Part shown: positions 42,823-51,800 of the stretch, piece after piece | Numbering within the stretch: position 1 is the first letter of the stretch | Layout of the letters: the number at the start of each line of letters is the position of its first letter | Origin: an uncultured Clostridia bacterium | GTDB lineage: Bacteria > Bacillota > Clostridia > Peptostreptococcales > Anaerovoracaceae | Assembly: GCA_934281605.1 (NCBI GenBank) | Contig: CAKQXD010000001.1 | Span: forward strand, 124,001-188,000 | Direction: 5' to 3' | Length of the DNA: 64,000 bases | Notes under the pieces: generated by a model | Told to the model about the DNA's origin: nothing | Database searches by the model: none | What the model saw: only the letters and a program-made list of their open reading frames with translations | Program-made: the position numbers and the translations under genes

Positions 42823-44574
42823 GTGAGAGTAGTAATCGGACAGGGCAGCTGCGGTATCGCCACAGGTGCCAAGAAAACGGCTGCGGAGTTTGAAAAACAG
42901 ATCGCAGAAAAGAATATCAGCAATGTAACGATCGGCGTGACCGGATGTGTAGGTACATGCTATCTGGAACCGATCGTAGATGTATATGATGACGACGGCA
43001 AAATGACGAGATACGTCAAGGTACAGCCGGACAAGGTTGAGAAGATCGTGGACGAGCATCTGATGCAGAATCAGGTGGCAGAAGAACAGGCTATCTCTGA
43101 GGAAGACAAGGAATTTGTCGGCAAGCAGCAGAGAGTCGTTCTGAGAAACTGCGGTGTCATCAATCCGGAAAACATCGAAGACTATATCGCTGTAGACGGA
43201 TACAAGGCTATCGAGAAGGTGCTGACTTCCATGAAGCCGGAAGAAGTGATCGAAGAGATCAAGATCTCCGGTCTGAGAGGAAGAGGCGGCGCAGGATTCC
43301 CGACGTGGTTCAAGTGGAACGCTGCAAAGCAGAGTCCGGGCAACGAAAAGTATCTGGTATGTAATGCCGACGAAGGTGACCCGGGTGCATTCATGGACAG
43401 ATCCGTTCTGGAAGGCGACCCGCATTCCCTTATTGAAGGTATGATCATCGGCGGATATGCTATGGGCGCAACGCAGGGCGTGATCTACTGCCGTGCTGAG
43501 TATCCTCTGGCAATCAAGAGACTGGAGATCGCCATGGCTCAGGCAAGAGAAAAAGGTTACCTGGGCAAGAATATCTTCGACAGCGGATTCGATTTCGATC
43601 TGCGGATCAAGGCCGGTGCAGGTGCGTTCGTATGCGGTGAAGAAACTGCACTGATCGCATCCCTGGAGGGCGAAAGAGGTATGCCTCGTCTGAAGCCTCC
43701 ATTCCCTGCTGCGAAGGGTTACTGGCAGAAACCTACGGATATCAACAACGTAGAAACACTTGCGAATGTTCCTTGGATCATATATAACGGTGGAGCTGCT
43801 TTCGGTTCCATGGGTACGGAAAAGAGTAAGGGCACAAAGGTATTTGCGCTGGCCGGCAAGATCAAAAAGGGCGGTCTGGTGGAAGTTCCGATGGGTCTGA
43901 CGCTGCGCGACGTTATCTTCGGTATCGGCGGCGGTATCAAAAATGACAGAAAGTTCAAGGCTGTTCAGATGGGCGGACCTTCCGGCGGATGTATCCCGGC
44001 AGACCTCATCGACACTCCTGTAACTTATGAAGATATCAACAAGACAGGCGCCATCGTAGGATCCGGCGGTATGATCGTAATGGATGAAGACACTTGCATG
44101 GTTGACATGGCGAGATACTTCCTCAACTTTACGAGAGACGAATCCTGCGGTAAGTGCAACTACTGTCGTATCGGGACCAAGAGAATGCTGGAGATCCTGG
44201 AAAGAATCACAGAAGGCGAAGGAAAAGACGGAGATATCGAACTCCTGGAAGAACTGGCCGGAAAGATCAAGGACGGCTCCATGTGCGGTCTCGGACAGAC
44301 AGCTCCAAACCCTGTTCTTACGACGCTGAAATACTTCCGCAATGAATATGAAGATCATATTTATAACAAGAAGTGTACTGCTGCATCCTGCAAAGCGCTC
44401 ATCTCTTTCAGCATCAACGATGCCTGCAAAGGATGTACGTTATGTTCCAGACACTGCCCGGTTGGCGCTATTTCCGGCAAAGTCAAGGAAAAACACGTTA
44501 TCGACCAGGATCTGTGTATCAAGTGCGGCAAGTGCTTAGACACATGTAAGTTCGGCGCGATCGAAAAGAAATAG
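42823..44574 (+). CDS. NuoF/HydB/StnB-like NADH- and FMN-binding subunit
   Basis: A flavoprotein of 583 residues. The N-terminal thioredoxin-like [2Fe-2S] domain has GQGSCGI and VTGCVGTCY. The core has the FMN/NADH signature GLRGRGGAGFP (about 148-158), NADEGDPGAFMD and GAGAFVCGEETALIASLEGE. The [4Fe-4S] site is SCGKCNYCRIG (about 441-451). Two further [4Fe-4S] motifs end the chain. In HydABC- and Stn-type complexes this chain carries the electron-bifurcating flavin. The start is GTG with GGAGG 7 nt upstream. Confidence 0.9.
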   Translation: MRVVIGQGSCGIATGAKKTAAEFEKQIAEKNISNVTIGVTGCVGTCYLEPIVDVYDDDGKMTRYVKVQPDKVEKIVDEHLMQNQVAEEQAISEEDKEFVGKQQRVVLRNCGVINPENIEDYIAVDGYKAIEKVLTSMKPEEVIEEIKISGLRGRGGAGFPTWFKWNAAKQSPGNEKYLVCNADEGDPGAFMDRSVLEGDPHSLIEGMIIGGYAMGATQGVIYCRAEYPLAIKRLEIAMAQAREKGYLGKNIFDSGFDFDLRIKAGAGAFVCGEETALIASLEGERGMPRLKPPFPAAKGYWQKPTDINNVETLANVPWIIYNGGAAFGSMGTEKSKGTKVFALAGKIKKGGLVEVPMGLTLRDVIFGIGGGIKNDRKFKAVQMGGPSGGCIPADLIDTPVTYEDINKTGAIVGSGGMIVMDEDTCMVDMARYFLNFTRDESCGKCNYCRIGTKRMLEILERITEGEGKDGDIELLEELAGKIKDGSMCGLGQTAPNPVLTTLKYFRNEYEDHIYNKKCTAASCKALISFSINDACKGCTLCSRHCPVGAISGKVKEKHVIDQDLCIKCGKCLDTCKFGAIEKK

Positions 44575-44589
44575 GGAGGAGGAACAATA

Positions 44590-47500
44590 ATGGAAAAATT
44601 TAAACTGAATATCAACGGCAAAGAAGTCAAAGGACTTCCTGGCCAGACTATTTTAGAAGTTGCCAGAGAAAATGACATCTTCATTCCGACTCTCTGCTAC
44701 GATGAAAGAACGAAGATCTACGGATCCTGCGGTATCTGCATGTGCGAGGTGGAAGGCAACCCGAAATTGTGCAAGGCATGTGCGACGGTCATCGCACCGG
44801 GTATGGTGATCCGCACCAACACCGAGAGAGTCATCGAATCCAGAAAGACAAACCTGGAACTGCTGCTTTCCAATCATACAGGAGACTGCAGACCGCCATG
44901 CGTACTGGCTTGCCCGGCACAGACTGACTGTCAGGGATACGTTGGCCTGATCGCTAACGGCGAATACGAAGCTGCTCTGGAACTGGTAAAGGACAAGATC
45001 CCTCTTCCTGCAGCACTGGGCAGAGTTTGTCCGCATCCTTGCGAAGAAAAGTGCAGAAGGGGTCTCATCGACGAACCGATCTCCATCCAGTGGCTGAAGA
45101 GATTCGTTGCTGACCAGGATCTGATGGACGAAGATGCATTCATTCCGGAATGCGCTCCTGCAACAGGCAAGAGAGTAGCTGTTATCGGCGGCGGCCCGAT
45201 GGGACTTTCCGCTGCGTACTTCCTGCGTCAGAAGGGTCACGATGTAACCATCTTTGAATCCATGCCGAAGGCTGGCGGTATGCTGCGCTACGGTATCCCG
45301 GAATACAGACTGCCGAAGGAAGTTCTGGACGAAGAAATCCTGACCATCGAAAAGATGGGCGTGGAAATCATCACCGACACCAAGATCGGCGTAGATATCC
45401 CGTTTGAAACAGTTCGCGAAGACTTCGACGCTGTTCTGCTGGGAATCGGCGCATGGATCTCCACAGGCGTTGGATGCAAGGGCGAAGATGCTGACGGCGT
45501 GATCGGCGGTATCGACTTCCTGCGCAAGGTAGTAAGAAACGAAGAAATCGAACTTGGCGAAAAGGTTGCGATCGTCGGCGGTGGTAACACGGCTATGGAC
45601 GCTTGCAGAACAGCCGTAAGACTGGGCGCCAAGGAAGTATACAACATTTACAGAAGAACCAAGGACGAAATGCCGGCCGACATGGTGGAAATCGAAGAGG
45701 CAGAGGAAGAAGGCGTAATCTTCAAGAACCTGACCAACCCGATCGAAGTCATCAAGGATGAAAACGGTCACGCTAAGGAAGTTGTCCTGCAGGTTATGGA
45801 ACTGGGCGAACCGGATGCTTCCGGCAGAAGAAGACCAATTCCAGTAGAAGGCAAGACGGAAACCATCGCTATCGATACTATGATCCTGGCGATCGGACAG
45901 GCTGTTGACGCTTCCATCTTCGACTGCGACAAGACGAGAAAGAACGCTATCGCATACGATAAGGAAACCTTCATGACCAGCATGCCTGGCGTATTCGCCG
46001 GCGGCGACTGCGGTAACGACAAGATTTCCATCGCAGTAGAAGCCATTGCTGACGCCAAGAAAGTATCCGAATCCATCGATGCATTCCTGGACGGCGAGAT
46101 CATCCGCTACGAAAGACCTTACTTTGTAGAAAGAGACGATATCAACGAAAAGACTTTCGAAGACAGAGAAAGAGAATGCAGACCGGAAATGCCGCAGCTT
46201 TCCGCAGAAGAAAGAAAGAACAACTTCAGCGAAGTTATTCCTGACGGCTACACGGCAGAGCAGGCGGAAGCAGAAGCTTCCAGATGTCTGGAATGCGGAT
46301 GCCACGACTACTTTGAATGTAAGCTGATCGATCTGGCTCACCAGTACGATGTGAAGCCGGAACGCTTTGCAGGAGACAAGAACACCATCGACTTCGAAGA
46401 TGATCATCCGTTTATCGTAAGAGATCCGAACAAATGTATCCTGTGCGGTCTGTGCGTAAGAGTCTGTGACGAAGTTATGGGCGTTGGCGCTCTGGGTCTG
46501 GTACACAGAGGTTTCGACACAGTTGTTAAGCCGAACATGGAAAAACCGCTGATCGAATCCGGATGTATCTCTTGTGGTCAGTGCGTCAGCGTATGTCCTA
46601 CAGGCGCTCTGCAGGAACGCACGACGATGATCAAGGAAACTCCGGTAGATACAGTAGAAACAGACACGACCTGCTCCTACTGTTCTGTAGGCTGCAGCCT
46701 GAAGCTGGAATCCTATGGAGATATGCTGATCAAGGCAAATCCGGACAAGCAGGGAACTGTCAACGCAGGTCTGGCTTGCGGCAAGGGTAAGTGGGGATTT
46801 GACTGCTCCATGCTGGAAGACAAGCTGGAAGAACCTCTGATCAAGGCTGGCGACGACTTCCGCGAAGCAGATTACCACGAAGCTCTGGTACTGATCGCTA
46901 AGAGATGCCAGTCCATCGGCGCGAAATACGGCAAGGACGCGATCGGCGTTGCTGTTTCCGACAGATATACTAATGAAGAAGCCTTTGCGATCAAGAAGAT
47001 GGCTGAGACCATGGGTGCAAAGATCTTCTCCATGAACAACAGAGCAAGCGGTATCGCTGACGTTCTGGGATTCGACGCTTCCCCGAACACCATCGACGAG
47101 CTGCTCTCCACAAACCTGATCCTGGCTGTTGGATTCAATACTTCCGACAACCCGGTAATCCAGCTGAAGATGAAGCAGGCTGCAGAAGCAGGCGCTAAGG
47201 TTGTTCTGGTGAATCCGGAAGAATACGTTCAGCACATCGATTACCTGAACAAGGCTGTTTACACGAAGAACGACCTGAGCTTCCTGAAGGAAGTTGCAAA
47301 GGCCATCGTTGACAGCGGCAAGGGTGCGGGCGTTGACGGCTACGAAGAGTTCGCGGCAAGCGTTAAGGACGTTACGGTAAGCGATGATGCAAAGGCAATC
47401 GCTGACATGTATCTGGAAGCTAAGAAGGCTATGATCGTATTCAACCAGAACCTGATCACGACGGAAGCTGCTTCTCTGCTGGCTGACATCGCTCTGGTAA

Positions 47501-48099
47501 GCGGACATATCGGTACGCCGAGAGATGGTATCCTGCAGGTTAAGGCGAAGAACAACTCGCAGGGTCTGGTAGATCTGGGTATCACAGCTGGAGCAGAAGA
47601 ACTGGAAGGCGTTAAGGCTCTGGTTGTATTCGGTGAAGAAGCTGATATCGATACAGATGCTCTGGAATTCCTGGCAGTAAGCGATACGCACATGACAGCT
47701 CTGGCTGCCAAGGCGGACGTTGTGATCCCGGGCACTGGATTCGCATCAACAGATGGTACCTACACCAACACGGAGAGAAGACTCCAGCTGGTACAGGCTG
47801 CCATCGAAGAAGATGTGGAACTGTCCAACTGGGAGATCGCTGCTGAGATCGCACACGTATTCGAAGTGGATTACGAGTGGGAAAACACAGAAGATATCTC
47901 CGCGGCTATGAACGACGAAGTTCCGGCTTACAAATACGCAGTTGTAGACGAAGTTCTGGGCGGCGTTCTGAAACCGGCAGATGACGCAAGACTGGCAGTG
48001 ATCGGCGATGCGAAGTTCGCAGATCCGATCAAGTGCACGGACAGCCTGATGAACGTCATCGCAGAAAGACTTCCGAAGCCTGCAAATCCGACAGCGTAG
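44590..48099 (+). CDS. NfnB/GltD-like NADPH oxidoreductase fused to NuoG-like degenerate MopB domain
   Basis: A multidomain chain of 1169 residues. A ferredoxin-like [2Fe-2S] head has Cys36, 47, 50 and Cys61 or 64. A GltD/NfnB part follows: CRPPCVLACPA, FAD site VIGGGPMGLSAA (about 198), NADP-binding VAIVGGGNTAMDA (about 326). Two [4Fe-4S] motifs lie at about 617 and 658. A MopB domain starts with CSYCSVGC (about 695), but the usual catalytic Sec/Cys position seems lost (NNRASGIADVLGF), so it probably binds no molybdenum, as in NuoG. With the two genes before it, the set resembles the Sporomusa-type transhydrogenase StnABC. AGGAGG precedes the start. Confidence 0.8.
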   Translation: MEKFKLNINGKEVKGLPGQTILEVARENDIFIPTLCYDERTKIYGSCGICMCEVEGNPKLCKACATVIAPGMVIRTNTERVIESRKTNLELLLSNHTGDCRPPCVLACPAQTDCQGYVGLIANGEYEAALELVKDKIPLPAALGRVCPHPCEEKCRRGLIDEPISIQWLKRFVADQDLMDEDAFIPECAPATGKRVAVIGGGPMGLSAAYFLRQKGHDVTIFESMPKAGGMLRYGIPEYRLPKEVLDEEILTIEKMGVEIITDTKIGVDIPFETVREDFDAVLLGIGAWISTGVGCKGEDADGVIGGIDFLRKVVRNEEIELGEKVAIVGGGNTAMDACRTAVRLGAKEVYNIYRRTKDEMPADMVEIEEAEEEGVIFKNLTNPIEVIKDENGHAKEVVLQVMELGEPDASGRRRPIPVEGKTETIAIDTMILAIGQAVDASIFDCDKTRKNAIAYDKETFMTSMPGVFAGGDCGNDKISIAVEAIADAKKVSESIDAFLDGEIIRYERPYFVERDDINEKTFEDRERECRPEMPQLSAEERKNNFSEVIPDGYTAEQAEAEASRCLECGCHDYFECKLIDLAHQYDVKPERFAGDKNTIDFEDDHPFIVRDPNKCILCGLCVRVCDEVMGVGALGLVHRGFDTVVKPNMEKPLIESGCISCGQCVSVCPTGALQERTTMIKETPVDTVETDTTCSYCSVGCSLKLESYGDMLIKANPDKQGTVNAGLACGKGKWGFDCSMLEDKLEEPLIKAGDDFREADYHEALVLIAKRCQSIGAKYGKDAIGVAVSDRYTNEEAFAIKKMAETMGAKIFSMNNRASGIADVLGFDASPNTIDELLSTNLILAVGFNTSDNPVIQLKMKQAAEAGAKVVLVNPEEYVQHIDYLNKAVYTKNDLSFLKEVAKAIVDSGKGAGVDGYEEFAASVKDVTVSDDAKAIADMYLEAKKAMIVFNQNLITTEAASLLADIALVSGHIGTPRDGILQVKAKNNSQGLVDLGITAGAEELEGVKALVVFGEEADIDTDALEFLAVSDTHMTALAAKADVVIPGTGFASTDGTYTNTERRLQLVQAAIEEDVELSNWEIAAEIAHVFEVDYEWENTEDISAAMNDEVPAYKYAVVDEVLGGVLKPADDARLAVIGDAKFADPIKCTDSLMNVIAERLPKPANPTA

Positions 48100-48235
48100 A
48101 GTTGTGGGAGCCTTGCGGGTGAGAGCTTGCGGATGATTGCCTGCAGTGAAAGCTGGCAGGAGAATGCCTGTGAGGTGAGAGCCTGCGGGGAATGCTGGTG
48201 AGTGACTGCCTGTGGGGATTACCTGGCGGGCGACG
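48100..48235 (+). repeat. Degenerate short repeats after the transhydrogenase operon
   Basis: Several imperfect copies of a unit near GTGAGAGCCTGCGG follow one another, separated by TGCCTG/AATG pieces. No ORF. Composition resembles the repeats after fbp. Confidence 0.45.
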
Positions 48236-48270
48236 GAATAAAGTTTTCTGTAAACTAATATAATGAGATG

Positions 48271-48323
48271 AAAAACAGCCTTTTGGCGGGGTCTGGCAGA
48301 CTTGGTCGAGGGGCTGTTTTTTG
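48271..48323 (+). terminator. Rho-independent terminator
   Basis: AAAAACAGCC pairs with GGCTGTTTTTT. It closes the 42293-48099 operon. Confidence 0.7.
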
Positions 48324-48994
48324 GTGGGATGGAGGATGGTGGAGAGGCGGGGCAGTGGGATGGTTCCAGATGCCGGGTCGATAGGTGCGGCGAGCGGCGG
48401 ATTCATCCATATTGCTTTATTTCACGGCTATAGAGATGAAAGCACCTCTAATCGAGCTGTATGGAAAAGGTGTTCATCTTTAAAATGCCGGTATAGATGG
48501 CTTGGGATGAAAAATCAATCAATAATTTCCAGTTTTTTATCCTTAGCTTTGGGAGATTGTGATTTCCAAAGACTATTTAGTTTCTGTTTTCATTTCTTTG
48601 CGATTCAGTAAAGAGAAATTCTTGCGTTTGCATTTTCGGGGATTGTTTACAATGATTGAATTCCCAGATGGATTTTAAAAGAGGCTGGATGGGAGCTTTT
48701 TCGACAGGCATATTGATTGTACACGGTTCAAATTCCCAGATTGGATTTTTATAAAGGTATTTCGGAACTAGATACTATAACTAGATACTTATAGCCTTAT
48801 GAGTTTTCTATAAATTTACATCATGTTATAATTTAGACAGGTGAAAATTGCCATATTAACTTATTGATGAGAAGTTAGTCCCAATTTGAGCTTATTTTTT
48901 GACAAACTGGGAACTCAAAAGATTCCTGAAATGATATTCATATGGAATCGTTCCGAAAGCAGGGAATTTAAATTGTAGATGGGAATTTGAAACG
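48324..48994. other. Gene-poor stretch left of the IS element
   Basis: AT-rich with no convincing ORF. AATTCCCAGAT-GGATTTT occurs twice (about 48660 and 48731) with small changes. Probably decayed accessory DNA. Confidence 0.5.
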
Positions 48995-49060
48995 CTATAG
49001 TTCCTCTGTTTCTATCAATAAGTCATTTGGCGTGCAATCTAAAATGCGAATGAATTGAAG
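48995..49060 (-). pseudogene. 3' remnant of an XRE-family regulator gene
   Basis: The minus strand reads LQFIRILDCTPNDLLIETEE-L then stop. This is the usual end of a helix-turn-helix XRE regulator (last helix and the PNDLL turn). The frame is cut at the left end of the IS3-type element. No matching N-terminal half is found on the right side of the element, so insertion was accompanied or followed by deletion. Confidence 0.6.
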
Positions 49061-49121
49061 TGTACCCCAAAAAGTAGAGTCATGAAAAAATGATATAATA
49101 GAGACAATACGGAGGTACACT

Positions 49122-49427
49122 ATGGCACGATATAAATATTCCAGGTGGTTAAAACTTAAAATTGCAAAGGAAGCAATGTTACCGGAAAACCAGGGGCTGG
49201 AGCATGTCATTGCAGAAAAATATCATGTGATGCCGTGGACAGTAACCAGATGGAGGGATCATCTTCAGGATGTTGGCGAGGAAAATGCATTTAAAAAAGG
49301 AGGGTCTTTGAACAGAGGACCAACTCCCAAAGAGGTCGAACTGGAAAAAGAAAATGCACAGCTGCGGGAGGAAGTAGAGATCCTAAAAAAAGCAGCGGCC
49401 TTCCTTGCAAATGTAAAGCGCGACTGA
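49122..49427 (+). CDS. IS3-family transposase OrfA
   Basis: A DNA-binding protein of 101 residues: a helix-turn-helix (about 10-60, with YHVMPWTVTRWRDHL) and a leucine-zipper-like helix (KEVELEKENAQLREEVEILK). It recognises the element ends. Near its 3' end the codons AAA-AAA follow an A (49385-49391), a good -1 frameshift site. The frame closes at 49427. Confidence 0.9.
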   Translation: MARYKYSRWLKLKIAKEAMLPENQGLEHVIAEKYHVMPWTVTRWRDHLQDVGEENAFKKGGSLNRGPTPKEVELEKENAQLREEVEILKKAAAFLANVKRD

Positions 49428-49438
49428 AGTATCTGTTC

Positions 49439-50299
49439 ATGCGGGAACATAAACAGGAACACACCATAGCAAGGATGGCCAAAGTACTGGGCGTATCCGA
49501 AAGTGGATACTTCAAATGGTGTAAGCGAAACAATGCACCCCTTACAGAAAAAGAACAGGAAGACATAAAGATCACAGAGGAGATCTTTGCGATCTACCGT
49601 TCTTCACGAGGCTCTTATGGATCCAGGAAAATCACTGCGATTTTAAACAAGATGCATAAAAACCCAATAAACCATAAGCGTGTAGAACGCATCATGCAGG
49701 AATGCTGCCTGTTTTCAAAGTCCTGCAAAAAATATATCTGCACCACAGATTCTGATCACGATGAAATGATCGCAGATAACCTGATCAACAGAGATTTTAC
49801 AGCAGAACAGCCGGATACCAAAATGCTCAGTAATACGACGGTGATCACGACCAGACAGGGAAAGCTCTATGTGGCTGGGATCTTGGATCTGTATAGGGAT
49901 ATGCCAGTAGGCATCGCAATGAGTACCCATAATGATAAAAAGCTTGTCATGGATGCATTTGATGATATGATCATGAGAGGATGTGGAAAGCCTGGCTATA
50001 TCATCCACTCGGATCGGGGCTCCACCTATTGCGCGAAGGAATACAGGCAGCTGATCAGTAAACATGATTTTCTTTGCAGCATGAGCAGAAAAGGAGACTG
50101 CTGGGATAATGCTCCGATGGAAAGCTTCTGGGGAAAAATGAAATCGGAATGGCTTTCAGATAAGTATGATACGATCCAGCAGGCGAAGCGGGATGTATAT
50201 GAATACGTGTGGCATTTCTATCCGAAAGAAAGGCCACATGAAACATTCGGATATTTAACTCCTGACGAGTTCTACAGGCAGGGGAAAAACGAGGTTTGA
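49439..50299 (+). CDS. IS3-family transposase OrfB (DDE integrase core)
   Basis: The catalytic part, 286 residues from the first ATG. An HTH_21-like region (YRSSRGSYGSRKITAIL) is followed by the integrase core with D in AGILDLYRDM, D in IHSDRGSTY and E in WDNAPMESFWGKMKSE. Its frame is -1 relative to OrfA and open from the slippery site at 49385-49391 without a stop, so a fused OrfAB transposase can be made. OrfB alone may be made from the ATG at 49439. Confidence 0.92.
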   Translation: MREHKQEHTIARMAKVLGVSESGYFKWCKRNNAPLTEKEQEDIKITEEIFAIYRSSRGSYGSRKITAILNKMHKNPINHKRVERIMQECCLFSKSCKKYICTTDSDHDEMIADNLINRDFTAEQPDTKMLSNTTVITTRQGKLYVAGILDLYRDMPVGIAMSTHNDKKLVMDAFDDMIMRGCGKPGYIIHSDRGSTYCAKEYRQLISKHDFLCSMSRKGDCWDNAPMESFWGKMKSEWLSDKYDTIQQAKRDVYEYVWHFYPKERPHETFGYLTPDEFYRQGKNEV

Positions 50300-50324
50300 T
50301 ACTCTACTTTTATGGGTACACCTC

Positions 50325-50386
50325 AGTCCCGCAGAATGCGTCTGCAGGGACTGCCGAGGACCTAGCGAGGGGAGATGTCGGGCTTT
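50325..50386. repeat. Hairpin with GAGGAC..AG.GAGGG signature
   Basis: AGTCCCGCAGA pairs with TCTGCAGGGACT, followed by CGAGGACCTAGCGAGGGG. A related sequence lies at 62431-62487. No coding sense. The rest of the stretch to 50658 shows no gene. Confidence 0.45.
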
Positions 50387-50658
50387 TGCGATTTTTTGTG
50401 GAGTTGTGATTTCAGTAAAGTTAATGTGAGTTTGACGAAATGGATTCATTCTCAAAGCATTCCGTGCAGGACTTTTGTTCTTTGGCCTATATTATCCTGC
50501 CGGGATGCATAGTTACGGGGTATTTCCCCTCAACGCACCTAAAAAAAGGACTTCGACATCTTCCCTGCAGAATCCCGCCGCAATCTCTTCCTTTCTGACG
50601 GGTTCCATGATAAAATATCTATATCTGCGATCTGCAGACTCACAGCGGAAAAGGGGTA

Positions 50659-51708
50659 ATGAAACACGACATGAGTAAATTGATTGAAGAGTTACGAGAG
50701 AAAAAAAATCTGACCGATGGACAGCTGAAGGAGTTGATCGAGACGGACGTCTACGACAAGGAGCTGTTTGCATCGGCGGTGGATATAAGAGAAAAGGCTT
50801 ACGGCAAGGATGTGTACATCCGGGGACTGATCGAGATCAGTAGCTATTGCAAGAACGACTGCTATTACTGCGGGATCCGAAAGAGCAATGATAAGGCGCA
50901 GCGGTACCGGCTTTCCAGAGAGGAGATCCTGGAGTGCTGTGTGACCGGTTATGATCTGGGATTTCGGACTTTCGTGCTGCAGGGCGGGGAGGATCCGTAT
51001 TTTACCGATGAAAGGATCTGCGGCATTGTAAGCGAGATCAAAGAAAAATTTCCGGGTTGCGCCGTGACACTGTCTTTGGGAGAAAAGTCGCGGGAAAGCT
51101 ATCAGCAGTATTTCGATGCGGGGGCTGACCGGTACCTGCTTCGCCATGAGACGGCGGGAGCGGACCACTATAAAAAGCTGCATCCGGAGGATCTTTCGCA
51201 GGAACATCGCATGCAGTGTCTACAGGATCTGAAGGAAATCGGCTATCAGGTCGGGTCTGGATTCATGGTGGGATCACCGTATCAGAAGACGGAGGATCTG
51301 ATCAGCGATCTGCGGTTTTTGCAGGAGCTTCAGCCGGATATGATCGGGATCGGACCATTTATCACCCACCAGGACACGCCGTTTCGGGAATTTACCAGCG
51401 GAGAACTGACCCTTTGCCTGCGGATGGTGGCGATTTTGAGACACCTGTTTCCGGAGGTGCTGCTGCCTGCGACGACGGCGCTTGGGACGATCCATCCCAA
51501 TGGCAGAGAGCTGGGGCTTTTAGCGGGAGCCAACGTGGTGATGCCGAACCTGTCGCCGGTAGGTGTGCGGGAAAAGTACAGCCTTTACGATAACAAGATC
51601 TGCACGGGCGAGGAAGCGGCGGAGTGCCGGGGATGCCTGGAGAACCGGGTGGCGTCGGCAGGCTTCCAGATCGTAGTGGATCGGGGCGACAGAAAGAATT
51701 TTAAGTAG
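50659..51708 (+). CDS. hydE: [FeFe]-hydrogenase H-cluster radical SAM maturase
   Basis: A radical SAM enzyme of 349 residues. The cluster motif CKNDCYYCGIR (about residues 64-74) and SSY just before it are typical of HydE. Further marks are FVLQGGEDPYFTDE and GSPYQKTEDLISDL. HydE helps build the dithiolate bridge of the H-cluster with HydF and HydG. Neither those nor a hydrogenase lies in the window. The start is uncertain: AAGGGG is 2 nt before the ATG at 50659 and 14 nt before the ATG at 50671. Confidence 0.9.
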   Translation: MKHDMSKLIEELREKKNLTDGQLKELIETDVYDKELFASAVDIREKAYGKDVYIRGLIEISSYCKNDCYYCGIRKSNDKAQRYRLSREEILECCVTGYDLGFRTFVLQGGEDPYFTDERICGIVSEIKEKFPGCAVTLSLGEKSRESYQQYFDAGADRYLLRHETAGADHYKKLHPEDLSQEHRMQCLQDLKEIGYQVGSGFMVGSPYQKTEDLISDLRFLQELQPDMIGIGPFITHQDTPFREFTSGELTLCLRMVAILRHLFPEVLLPATTALGTIHPNGRELGLLAGANVVMPNLSPVGVREKYSLYDNKICTGEEAAECRGCLENRVASAGFQIVVDRGDRKNFK

Positions 51709-51800
51709 AAGCGTGGCACAGCCGGGATATGCGGCACAGTCTTTGCAGAATCCGGGCTATGAGAACGCCCTGGCATATAGAAACAATACAGGAGGAAAAC

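Larger units (their letters stand above)
49061..50320 (+). mobile_element. Complete IS3-family insertion sequence
   Basis: A 1260-bp element with imperfect terminal inverted repeats. The left end reads TGTACCCCAAAAAGTAGAGT; the right end matches it with about three mismatches. If the flanking TGAAG/TGAGG is counted, the ends would be 49056 and 50325. Two overlapping frames encode OrfA and OrfB, joined by a -1 slippery heptamer. No target duplication is visible on the flanks. Both genes look intact, so the copy may be active. Confidence 0.9.

Noticed and set aside
42808..44358. A minus-strand ORF of 516 codons opposite the NuoF-like gene
   Set aside because: Shadow frame; the plus strand encodes an intact NuoF-like protein.
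44653..47691. A minus-strand ORF of 1012 codons opposite the NfnB/NuoG-like gene
   Set aside because: It is a shadow created by the codon use of the real gene; its residues show no domain and its partner strand has clear Fe-S and nucleotide motifs.
49061..49210. Extension of the XRE relic frame to the right
   Set aside because: From 49061 on, the frame runs into IS DNA and the residues no longer fit a helix-turn-helix protein.
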